Below the pieces are notes generated by a model. That model searched no databases. It saw only the letters and a program-made list of their open reading frames with translations, and had not been told where the DNA came from. This document shows positions 26,582 through 32,580 of a DNA stretch of 32,580 nucleotides, in pieces (position 1 is the stretch's first letter; each line of letters opens with the position of its first letter). The stretch spans positions 1-32,580 of the forward strand of contig JAICLJ010000038.1 in NCBI GenBank assembly GCA_025927575.1, written 5' to 3'. This stretch comes from Bryobacteraceae bacterium (GTDB lineage: Bacteria; Acidobacteriota; Terriglobia; Bryobacterales; Bryobacteraceae). The translations under genes and the position numbers were made by a program.

Positions 26582-26611
26582 ACTAGAATCGGCCATGACA
26601 CGGTTACTTCT

Positions 26612-26660
26612 GGGGTCGCCTGAAATCCTGAGCGACCGCCAGCGTCTCCACCATGGAGGT
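26612..26660 (+). promoter_or_regulatory. Structured hsp20 leader with hidden Shine-Dalgarno, candidate RNA thermometer
   Basis: The leader between the TAGAAT -10 and ATG 26666 is about 70 bases. Hairpin 1 pairs GGTCGC (26614-26619) with GCGACC (26632-26637), extended by GG/CC across a one-base bulge. Hairpin 2 pairs CTCCA (26646-26650) with TGGAG (26654-26658) around a 3-base loop, and two flanking G-U pairs extend it. Hairpin 2 buries the GGAGG Shine-Dalgarno (26655-26659), 6 bases before the ATG. A weak hairpin over the ribosome-binding site of a small heat-shock gene is the design of ROSE and fourU thermometers, although no fourU or ROSE consensus is seen. Confidence 0.45.
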
Positions 26661-26665
26661 AGTGT

Positions 26666-27391
26666 ATGGCACAAGAAGTAAAGACGCATCAAACGACGGA
26701 GTCCGGCAAGCAGAGTTCGGAAAAGCAACAAATGGAACGCTCGTCGCAACAGCAAAGCGGTCGTTCAGTCCAGCCGTTTCGCTTGTCCGTGGATCCATTT
26801 TCCTTTTCGCCTGGGGAATTCTTCGTAAATCCTTTCGGAATGATGCGGCGAATGCACGACGAAATGGATCGCTTGTTCTCGGAAAGTTTGGGTTCCCAAG
26901 GTTCGCAAGCGAGCGGCCGGTCAGGAACCGCAGCGCGCTGGGCTCCAGCGATCGAAGTATCGCAGAAGGGCGACAACATGTTGGTGTCCGCTGAGTTGCC
27001 CGGCCTAAAGCCTGAAGACGTACATCTTGAGGTGACCGACGACGCACTGATCGTTTCAGGAGAACGTCAGCGGCATCATGAGTCGGATGAAGGCGGCGTT
27101 CGCCGTACGGAGCGCCAGTATGGGCATTTCTATCGGGCAATTCCGCTGCCCGAAAGCGTCGATCCGGAACAAGTCCGCGCCCAGTTCACCAATGGGGTTC
27201 TGGAAATTACTATCCCGGTTCAACAAGCGCAGAGCCGGCGGCGTCAGATTCCGATTGAAAGTAGCGCCGGCGAACACAAGAGCGGCCAACCGGCGGAAAA
27301 AACCGCGTCCGCGCACGGCAGCGCTCAAGCCGCCGGAGGGAGCGCACAGAAAACGGGAGAAGCAGCACACTCGTCCGCAACCAACCGTTGA
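26666..27391 (+). CDS. Small heat-shock protein (Hsp20/alpha-crystallin family)
   Basis: 241 residues, much longer than the usual 140-170. The start ATG 26666 has GGAGG 6 bases upstream. Residues 1-35 are Gln/Ser/Glu-rich, and 36-75 contain the family's N-terminal helix (FGMMRRMHDEMDRLF). The alpha-crystallin domain spans about 92-186 (WAPAIEVSQKGDNMLVSAELPG, EVTDDALIVSGERQ, YGHFYRAIPLPESVDPEQV, NGVLEITIP). An I-x-I motif (IPI, 195-197) for dimer-dimer contact follows, then a low-complexity Ala/Ser/Gly/Lys tail (198-241). It is expected to be an ATP-independent holdase in the cytosol. The extended disordered ends are unusual. Expression may be controlled by a thermosensitive leader and a nearby inverted repeat. 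Confidence 0.92.
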   Translation: MAQEVKTHQTTESGKQSSEKQQMERSSQQQSGRSVQPFRLSVDPFSFSPGEFFVNPFGMMRRMHDEMDRLFSESLGSQGSQASGRSGTAARWAPAIEVSQKGDNMLVSAELPGLKPEDVHLEVTDDALIVSGERQRHHESDEGGVRRTERQYGHFYRAIPLPESVDPEQVRAQFTNGVLEITIPVQQAQSRRRQIPIESSAGEHKSGQPAEKTASAHGSAQAAGGSAQKTGEAAHSSATNR

Positions 27392-27411
27392 GCGTTCAGC
27401 GCAGATAACCA

Positions 27412-27442
27412 GACGATCGGCGTTCAAGAAACGCCGGTCGTC
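27412..27442. terminator. Strong stem-loop between hsp20 and the opposing small gene
   Basis: A 13-bp stem (27412-27424 with 27430-27442; 12 Watson-Crick pairs and one G-U) and a 5-base loop CAAGA. It begins 21 bases after the hsp20 stop and lies 25 bases beyond the stop of the minus-strand small ORF. No T-run is present, as at the other convergent hairpins here. Confidence 0.6.
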
Positions 27443-27466
27443 AGGACTGTCTGCGGAAAGTTTCGT

Positions 27467-27595
27467 TCACCACTTCGTTGCTTGCTTGTTGTCGCCGCTT
27501 CTGCGGCGCGGAGGATGGGACCTGACCAACGAGTAAATAACGAAGGCGACGATCGCCGCTAGAACAATAGCCACTCCAACCACAACTAAGAACAT
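27467..27595 (-). CDS. Small single-pass membrane protein (42 residues)
   Basis: A short minus-strand frame from ATG 27595 to TGA 27467. It is preceded by a perfect AAGGAGG (27603-27609) at 7-base spacing, the best ribosome-binding site in this half of the window. Residues 1-24 are one hydrophobic helix (MFLVVVGVAIVLAAIVAFVI then YSLV). The cytoplasmic-type tail is short and basic, with RSHPPRRRSGDNKQ. Positive charges after the helix predict N-out/C-in topology. I do not recognise a family. It converges on hsp20 with a strong hairpin between them. Upstream, an inverted repeat AAGAG-TATTG-CTCTT (27663-27677) lies next to a TAATAT -10 candidate. Confidence 0.6.
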   Translation of the reverse strand: MFLVVVGVAIVLAAIVAFVIYSLVRSHPPRRRSGDNKQATKW

Positions 27596-27809
27596 TGTTA
27601 GTCCTCCTTGGGTGATGGTCGAGACAGGTCGGACGGGCCCGTTCCCTACCGGGCGCGATCGAAAGAGTATTGCTCTTCCCTATATTATTAAGACGATAAA
27701 AGTACCCCGTCTATTTCATGTTTCACTCGGGAATGTACGGCTGCCAAAGATGAGGTGCGGCTGGATTTGCCGAAATGTTAGAAGTGTATGAGGGATTTAA
27801 GCGCCGGTA
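27596..27809. promoter_or_regulatory. Divergent intergenic region with inverted repeats
   Basis: This separates the minus-strand small membrane gene from the plus-strand ABC permease. It contains GCCCG/CGGGC around an 8-base loop, and AAGAG/CTCTT (27663-27677) beside an A/T-rich stretch (27681-27690) that could be the -10 of the minus-strand gene. A promoter for the permease is not obvious. No reading frame here looks coding. Confidence 0.3.
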
Positions 27810-28655
27810 GTGTCAACATCGTCTTTTCCAACGCAAGTAGACGTAGGCCGCAAGCCGCTCTTCGAACGCATACGCGCGACATCAGATCTCCTGGGCATGC
27901 TGCTCAAGAGAGACCTGGATGCCCGTTACAAAGGCGCGCTTTTAGGAAAGCTTTGGCCGCTGATTAATCAGGCAGTTCAAATCGTCATCTACACGGTTGT
28001 GTTCTCCACCATTATGGTGGCGCACGTCGACATGCCCGGGCTGAATAACAGCAGGCTGGGGTTTGGCGTCTGGCTGTTCACTGGATTGCTGCCGTGGATC
28101 GGGTTTGCGGGCGGCATATCCGCTTCGGCAACCTCCGTGGTCTCGCAGCCAAACTTCGTGAAGAAGATTGTGTTTCCCTTGCCGCTGCTGCCGGTCGTCC
28201 CGGTCATAACCGCTATTATCGAGAGCTTGTTTGGGATGGTCCCGCTCCTCATCGTTGTCGTGGCGATCACCCACAAACTGCATCCGACCATTCTGCTGCT
28301 CCCCATCGTCTGGGTGGTTCAGGCCCTCTTCACGATCGGACTGGCCTACGTGGCGGCGGCAATCACGGTGTACCTTCGGGACATCCCGCAGTCAATTGCA
28401 ACAATTTTGAACGTATGGTTTTATCTAACGCCGATCATTTATCCGCTTTCAACGCTCCCGGCGCCGGTCCGCAAGTTCGTGCAGTTTGCCAATCCGTTGA
28501 CGGCGTTCATCGACGTCTATCGCGATCTCATATTGGCTGGAAGGATTCGTGATCCCGCGGTACTGTTATCGGCCGGAATTTGGACGTTAGTCGTGTTCAC
28601 TATCGGGTTCACACTCTATCGCAGACTCCAGGTTGCGTTCGCGGACGTGCTGTAG
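27810..28655 (+). CDS. ABC-2 type polysaccharide/polyol-phosphate export permease
   Basis: 281 residues with six hydrophobic segments. The N-terminal cytoplasmic helix LKRDLDARYKGALLGKLWPL is the signature of the Wzm/TagG/KpsM family. It is followed by LPWIGFAGGISASATSVVSQPNFVKKIVFPL and the C-terminal block YLRDIPQSIATILNVWFYLTPIIYPL, then FANPLTAFIDVYRDLI. These permeases export O-antigen, teichoic or capsular polymers together with a Wzt/TagH-type ATPase. No ATPase gene is adjacent, so the partner is elsewhere or the system is incomplete. The start is GTG 27810 without a clear Shine-Dalgarno; an internal ATG is less likely because it would shorten the conserved helix. It is 64 bases from cysC. 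Confidence 0.88.
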   Translation: MSTSSFPTQVDVGRKPLFERIRATSDLLGMLLKRDLDARYKGALLGKLWPLINQAVQIVIYTVVFSTIMVAHVDMPGLNNSRLGFGVWLFTGLLPWIGFAGGISASATSVVSQPNFVKKIVFPLPLLPVVPVITAIIESLFGMVPLLIVVVAITHKLHPTILLLPIVWVVQALFTIGLAYVAAAITVYLRDIPQSIATILNVWFYLTPIIYPLSTLPAPVRKFVQFANPLTAFIDVYRDLILAGRIRDPAVLLSAGIWTLVVFTIGFTLYRRLQVAFADVL

Positions 28656-28706
28656 GCGCGGCGTACGTTCTTACCCGCAGTGAACCAGGCTTCTCGCTCG
28701 CCCACG

Positions 28707-28712
28707 TATAAT
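28707..28712 (+). promoter_or_regulatory. Consensus -10 (TATAAT) for leaderless cysC transcript
   Basis: TATAAT ends 7 bases before ATG 28720 (4 before the alternative GTG 28717). The first transcribed base would be at or next to the start codon. Confidence 0.6.
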
Positions 28713-28719
28713 CGGGGTG

Positions 28720-29337
28720 ATGACCGCCCCTCAACATCAAACGGCAGAAGGGATGACCATCTGGTTGACGGGCCTCCCATCGGCCGGAAAGACAACGGTT
28801 GGAACCGAGGTAACGGAGCAGCTAGGGGCAGCCGGACTCCATGTGGAATTTTTAGACGGCGATGTGATCCGGAAACGTCTTTTCCCCGAACTTGGCTATA
28901 CAAAACACGATCGGGACGAGAATGTCCTTCGCCTTGCGCTCCTCGCGCAGTTGCTATCGAGAAACGGAGTCATTGTCGTAGTCGCCGCCATCGCGCCCTA
29001 TCGGGCCATCCGCCAACGAATTCGCGAAAGTTCTGCGAACTTCATCGAGGTCTACATTAATGCCGCGCCCTCCGTTTGCGAACAGCGAGATGTCAAAGGT
29101 CTCTACCGAAAAGCAAGGCAGGGAGAGCTGGTAGGCTTCACCGGCGTCGACGATCCATACGAATCGCCTCTTCAGCCTGAAGTAGAATGCCGGACTGATC
29201 GAGAGACAATCGCCGAAAGCGCGGAAAAAGTACTTGAACGCGTTTTGGATCGCTTACCCGAATCGACAGCTGCTGACATCCGCAATCGCCTCGGAATCTG
29301 GCGTTCGCAACTCACACAGCGGACGAGTGCGCAGTAA
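28720..29337 (+). CDS. cysC: Adenylylsulfate (APS) kinase
   Basis: 205 residues from ATG 28720; GTG 28717 directly before it is possible. The P-loop is G18-LPSAGKTT, followed by FLDGD (near 44), the family's ADP/APS-binding RDENVLRLALLAQLL, and the conserved SSANFIEVYINAAPSVCEQRDVKGLYRKARQGEL. The FTGVDDPYE-PL block and the final helix complete a full-length enzyme. It phosphorylates APS to PAPS, the donor for sulfate assimilation and for sulfation of polysaccharides. No ATP sulfurylase or PAPS reductase is adjacent, so it may serve sulfotransferases. Its place between a polysaccharide export permease and a carbamoyltransferase makes glycan modification plausible, but this is only context. 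Confidence 0.93.
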   Translation: MTAPQHQTAEGMTIWLTGLPSAGKTTVGTEVTEQLGAAGLHVEFLDGDVIRKRLFPELGYTKHDRDENVLRLALLAQLLSRNGVIVVVAAIAPYRAIRQRIRESSANFIEVYINAAPSVCEQRDVKGLYRKARQGELVGFTGVDDPYESPLQPEVECRTDRETIAESAEKVLERVLDRLPESTAADIRNRLGIWRSQLTQRTSAQ

Positions 29338-29484
29338 TTCTGACGCGGCAGCCGGCTGAAACGGACCGCACCATAGGCCTTAAACCGCCGCACGACACAC
29401 GGTACCTAACGCGTGCGCTCCTGCAATATGACCGTCCCCTGAAGCCTCCGGAACTAAACGCCGGGAGTCATATCGTGTGGAACA

Positions 29485-29793
29485 GTGGCCGTCTACGAAC
29501 TCAGAACTTTATTTCCCTTCAACGAACACGATTTCAAGACACCGTATAGTTCCTGGCAGTGCCGCCTCGCTGAGGTCTCAGACCTCAGGCCTCAAAACGA
29601 CAGGCTTGCCTGGTACCTGGCTTTTCGGTCCGGGCTCGAAGGGCATGGCGAGCCGAAGAAGCGGAACCTCAAAGTCCTTACCTCAGCCGGCCATTTGTCA
29701 AACAACGGATTCGGCGCCGGCCTGGAGAGCCGCATTTCGGAATGGCTAAACACAAACGAGGAGGACGGCCGCCGCGAGTGGCTCGATTACTAA
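29485..29793 (+). CDS. Uncharacterised protein (102 residues)
   Basis: I do not recognise a family. The frame opens at GTG 29485, and no clear ribosome-binding site confirms it. The composition is protein-like: an aromatic N-terminus (AVYELRTLFPFNEHDF), a middle with LRPQNDRLAWYLAFRSGLEGHGE, then NLKVLTSAGHLSNNGFGAG and an acidic tail (SEWLNTNEEDGRREWLDY). No signal peptide or membrane helix is present. The overlapping frame from 29477 is Ser/Arg/Pro-rich and looks like a shadow. It could be a remnant of a larger gene. It ends 39 bases before gltX, and the gltX -10 lies in that gap. Confidence 0.45.
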   Translation: MAVYELRTLFPFNEHDFKTPYSSWQCRLAEVSDLRPQNDRLAWYLAFRSGLEGHGEPKKRNLKVLTSAGHLSNNGFGAGLESRISEWLNTNEEDGRREWLDY

Positions 29794-29818
29794 CGGCTCA
29801 ATCCATTTTTCCAGTTTG

Positions 29819-29824
29819 TACACT
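29819..29824 (+). promoter_or_regulatory. Candidate -10 (TACACT) for leaderless gltX transcript
   Basis: TACACT (with TG directly before it) ends 8 bases before ATG 29833. The gap GAAACTTC is not a Shine-Dalgarno. It is nearly identical to the selD arrangement. Confidence 0.5.
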
Positions 29825-29832
29825 GAAACTTC

Positions 29833-31254
29833 ATGGTTCGAGCACGCTTCGCCCCGTCCCCGACCGGGTATCTACACATCGGGAGTGCCCGTACGTTTAT
29901 CTTCAACTGGCTTTATGTCCGCCATCAGCAGGGCACGATGGTGCTGCGTATCGACGATACCGACGTCGAGCGCAACACTCAGGCATCGCTCGATTCGATT
30001 ATGGACGGCCTGAACTGGCTGGGCCTCGAGTGGGATGAGTTCTACCATCAATCGGAGCGTTTGGATCTGCATCGCCGGCTTGCCTACCGGCTGCTCGATT
30101 CCGGACTCGCCTATCGCGATTTTACGCCGGCGACCACGGCCGACACGGAAGAGCGGCTGCATGATGGTCCCTGGCTCTGCAATCCCGATATGCGCTCGCT
30201 ATCGAAGACGGAAAGCGACCGACGCTACGGGGCTGGCGAGCCGTTTGTGGTGCGGTTCCGTGTGCCGCGAGAAAATCCACGAGAGATCGCGTTCCAAGAC
30301 TCCGTCTACGGAGCACAATCGAAATCGACAGCCGATATAGAGGATTTCGCTCTATTGCGCAGTAATGGAATGCCGACGTATCACCTGGCTTCCTGCGCCG
30401 ACGATATCGACCTCCAAATCACGCATGTCATTCGCGGCCAGGACCACCTGAGCAATACCTTCAAGCACATTCTTCTCTTTGAAGGCGCCGGAAGTCCGCC
30501 GCCTCAATTTACCCACCTGCCGCTATTGGTCGCGCCCGATGGAGCGAAGCTCTCAAAGCGTAAACACGGCCCCGTCGTCAGCGTAACGACATATCGCGAT
30601 GCCGGGTTTCTGTCGATCGGCTACATCAATTTCCTTTGCCTCCTGGGCTGGTCTCCGAAAGATAACCGCGAGCAGATGTCGCTTCGCGATCTGGTGGCGG
30701 CGTTCAGCTTCGATGGCGTAAATCGCAGCAACGCCGTTGTCAATTTCAGCGAAGAAGACCCGATCGATCCAAAGGCGCTTTGGCTAAATTCGCAGCACCT
30801 TCGAACGATGCCACTGGCGGACCTGCTTCCACATGTAAAACAAGCGCTGGCTGCGGCGAACCTGACTCCATATGGCGATGAGACGCATTTCGCGTTAACA
30901 GTCGACACGATCCGCTCACGCTTCTCAACACTCCTCGATTTTCCGAGCCGAGGCCGTGCCTATTTTAGCGACGATTTCCCGATGGATCCCGCCTCCGCCG
31001 AAAAGCTAAATGCGACCGGCGCTCGAGAACTGTTGCGGGAGCTCGGTCAGCGGATTGAGGCGAATCCGGAATTTTCCGAAGCGAGCGTTGAGGCTGAGCT
31101 TCGCGGATTGGCGGCGGAGCGCGGCGTCAAAGCCGGCCTTCTCATCAACGCCAGCCGTGCGGCCCTCACGGGTCAGCCGGTCGGGCCGAGCGCGTTTTCC
31201 GTGTTTGTTTGCATCGGCCGTGAACGCTGCATCAAACGGTTGAAAGGGATCTAA
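29833..31254 (+). CDS. gltX: Glutamyl-tRNA synthetase
   Basis: 473 residues, normal length for a bacterial class I GluRS. The HIGH motif is H15-I-G-S (GYLHIGSAR), and the KMSKS motif is KLSKR at 239-243 (APDGAKLSKRKHG). RFAPSPTG, RIDDTDVERN and HVIRGQDHLSNT are further active-site blocks. The C-terminal anticodon-binding domain ends with GLLINASRAALTGQPVGPSAF. It charges tRNA-Glu, and probably tRNA-Gln if the organism uses the amidotransferase route, which cannot be seen here. The carbamoyltransferase follows after 3 bases, so the two are likely co-transcribed. Confidence 0.96.
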   Translation: MVRARFAPSPTGYLHIGSARTFIFNWLYVRHQQGTMVLRIDDTDVERNTQASLDSIMDGLNWLGLEWDEFYHQSERLDLHRRLAYRLLDSGLAYRDFTPATTADTEERLHDGPWLCNPDMRSLSKTESDRRYGAGEPFVVRFRVPRENPREIAFQDSVYGAQSKSTADIEDFALLRSNGMPTYHLASCADDIDLQITHVIRGQDHLSNTFKHILLFEGAGSPPPQFTHLPLLVAPDGAKLSKRKHGPVVSVTTYRDAGFLSIGYINFLCLLGWSPKDNREQMSLRDLVAAFSFDGVNRSNAVVNFSEEDPIDPKALWLNSQHLRTMPLADLLPHVKQALAAANLTPYGDETHFALTVDTIRSRFSTLLDFPSRGRAYFSDDFPMDPASAEKLNATGARELLRELGQRIEANPEFSEASVEAELRGLAAERGVKAGLLINASRAALTGQPVGPSAFSVFVCIGRERCIKRLKGI

Positions 31255-31257
31255 GGC

Positions 31258-32580
31258 GTGCCACGTATTTTAGTTGGGCTCGGGGGCTTGCTAAGTGATG
31301 CGGCCTGCTGTGTCGTAAAGGACGGCCATTTAGTGTCGGCCGTCGAGCAGAGCAAGGTCTCGCATTGGAATCGTCACAGCCAGTTTCCTAATGAAGCCTT
31401 CTCAGCAGCACTCGAAACAGCCGGAGTGGAGCCCGCGGAAATCGAGTGCGTGGCTATCGCAAGGCAATTTGCGCAGGGATCCGAGAGTGATGCTCAACTG
31501 GAACTGCGATCCCGGTTTCCGCGGAGCGAGATCGTCGTCGTCGAGCACCACACGGCCCACGCTGCGTCGGCTTATTACGCTTCTGGCTTCGATAGCGCTA
31601 CCGTCTTGAGCGTTGATCGGGCGGGCGATTTTCGCTCAGCCGTTCTGTTCGAAGCTTCCGGCAATCGGTTAACTCCGGTGCGCGAACTTTATTTTCCCGA
31701 CTCGCTGGGAGATTTGTTTAACCGCGTCACAGCCCTGCTTGGATATGCGCCGCGAGGCGATGAGCACAAAGTTCAGTGGCTATCGACAAGCGGAGAACCG
31801 GCGGAGCACAAGCTATTTATCGATCTTCTGCATCGAAATGGGCTAAGGTGGCCGCAGATCGATCGCGGCTATCTTGATGCCAGCCGCCTGACGCAGGGAG
31901 GTTTCAGCCGCAGGTTTTACGATGCAATAGGGTTGTCGCCCAACGAACGCATTTCGGCCGCGAAACAGGCATCCGTTGCTGCCAGCCTGCAGGAAGCCAT
32001 TAACGAGACCGTGGCGAGCATGCTTGGCGATACGCGGCAAGTGTGTATCGCCGGTGGCTTGGCGCTCAATGCGCTCCTGATCGCCTCGCTCGAGCGGAAG
32101 TTTCCGAAAGTATTCGTGCAGCCGGCCGCCGGCAACGCCGGCACGGCCCTCGGAGCGGTGCTGCACGCGTGGCATAACTTCTATCAACAAAAGGAACGCA
32201 TTCCCTTCGAGACGCTCTGCCTTGGGCCCCAATACTCGGACGAACAGATCAAACGCGTGCTCGAAAACTGCAAGCTCCATTTCCGTTTTTTACTCACGGA
32301 AGGAGAGCTCATCGATCGGGCTATCGAAGCCCTGAATGCTAATAAGATCGTCGCCTGGATGCAAGGGCGGATGGAGTTTGGTCCGCGCGCGCTCGGCAAT
32401 CGCAGCATTCTTGCATCCCCAAAGAATCCATATTCGACGGAAAACCTGAACGTATACATCAAACACCGTGAAAGCTTCCGGAAGTTTGCCGCTTCGGTTC
32501 CGGCGGAACTGGCTGCCAACTACTTCGAGGTTGGTTCGAATGCGCGCTTTCTCGCGACCGTGGGACGAGTGCGCCCCGAA
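31258..32580 (+). CDS. Carbamoyltransferase (NodU/CmcH/TobZ family), 3' end outside window
   Basis: The frame opens at GTG 31258, three bases after the gltX stop, and remains open for 441 codons to the last base, so the C-terminus is missing. The N-terminal Kae1-like domain has the metal-binding EHHTAHAASAY (His97, His101) and Asp120 in LSVDRAGDF; the 23-residue spacing fits the His/Asp ligands of TobZ. The usual Gly after this Asp is Arg121. CIAGGLALNA (near 263-272) is the nucleotide-binding block. The C-terminal YrdC-like domain shows MQGRMEFGPRALGNRSIL, the family signature. Such enzymes move a carbamoyl group from carbamoyl phosphate via carbamoyl-AMP to a sugar or antibiotic hydroxyl. 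With the export permease and cysC nearby, decoration of a surface glycan is a reasonable guess. Confidence 0.88.
   Translation, partial: MPRILVGLGGLLSDAACCVVKDGHLVSAVEQSKVSHWNRHSQFPNEAFSAALETAGVEPAEIECVAIARQFAQGSESDAQLELRSRFPRSEIVVVEHHTAHAASAYYASGFDSATVLSVDRAGDFRSAVLFEASGNRLTPVRELYFPDSLGDLFNRVTALLGYAPRGDEHKVQWLSTSGEPAEHKLFIDLLHRNGLRWPQIDRGYLDASRLTQGGFSRRFYDAIGLSPNERISAAKQASVAASLQEAINETVASMLGDTRQVCIAGGLALNALLIASLERKFPKVFVQPAAGNAGTALGAVLHAWHNFYQQKERIPFETLCLGPQYSDEQIKRVLENCKLHFRFLLTEGELIDRAIEALNANKIVAWMQGRMEFGPRALGNRSILASPKNPYSTENLNVYIKHRESFRKFAASVPAELAANYFEVGSNARFLATVGRVRPE

Noticed and set aside
29477-29749. 90-codon frame starting at GTG 29477
   Set aside because: Ser/Pro/Arg-rich composition typical of a shadow; the overlapping frame from 29485 is more protein-like.

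Overview
The window looks like a chromosomal segment of an Acidobacteriota member, probably close to Bryobacterales/Solibacter. This is an inference from gene content: a secreted VWA protein of the type abundant in Acidobacteria, a Ser/Thr kinase fused to a TolB/PD40 propeller, a second decayed PD40 gene, Tat-exported sugar-related enzymes and mostly GC-rich coding. No phylogenetic marker was compared. I found no tRNA, rRNA, CRISPR array, insertion sequence or phage gene.

Layout. 1-237 is the tail of a cytochrome c peroxidase-like protein. 415-2425 is a two-subunit B12-dependent acyl-CoA mutase whose specificity residues are those of isobutyryl-CoA mutase rather than methylmalonyl-CoA mutase. 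2497-3807 is a NYN nuclease with OST-HTH/LOTUS domains. On the minus strand lie rluD and the VWA protein (3868-5772), divergent from a GT-C membrane glycosyltransferase (5798-7258), then a secreted NHL propeller. A minus-strand operon (12433 to 8597) holds a GH172/DUF2961 enzyme, selD, pyrF and a Tat-exported TIM-barrel protein with overlapping or abutting reading frames. Divergent from it are an atypical response regulator (Glu at the phospho-site), a kinase-propeller protein and an uncharacterised protein.

16933-18934 is a scar-like patch: a lower-GC alpha-hydroxy-acid dehydrogenase that looks acquired, next to a frameshifted PD40 pseudogene. Housekeeping genes follow: a SPOR protein, lipA-lnt (4-base overlap) and an O-acetylhomoserine sulfhydrylase. 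Then come a small unknown protein and an amidohydrolase whose Tat signal is reached only from a non-standard CTG start. 25284-26534 is the wreck of an RND efflux operon: the adaptor N-terminus joined in frame to the outer-membrane-factor C-terminus, with an in-frame TGA. hsp20 follows, with a leader that can hide its ribosome-binding site in a hairpin. Next are a 42-residue membrane peptide on the minus strand, a lone polysaccharide-export ABC permease, cysC, a small unknown ORF, gltX, and a NodU/CmcH-type carbamoyltransferase running off the right end.

Cross-cutting signals. Seven genes have a -10-like hexamer ending 6-11 bases before the start codon and no Shine-Dalgarno, suggesting leaderless transcription; genes with perfect Shine-Dalgarno sequences coexist with them. 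Three convergent gene junctions carry strong GC-rich stem-loops without a T-run.
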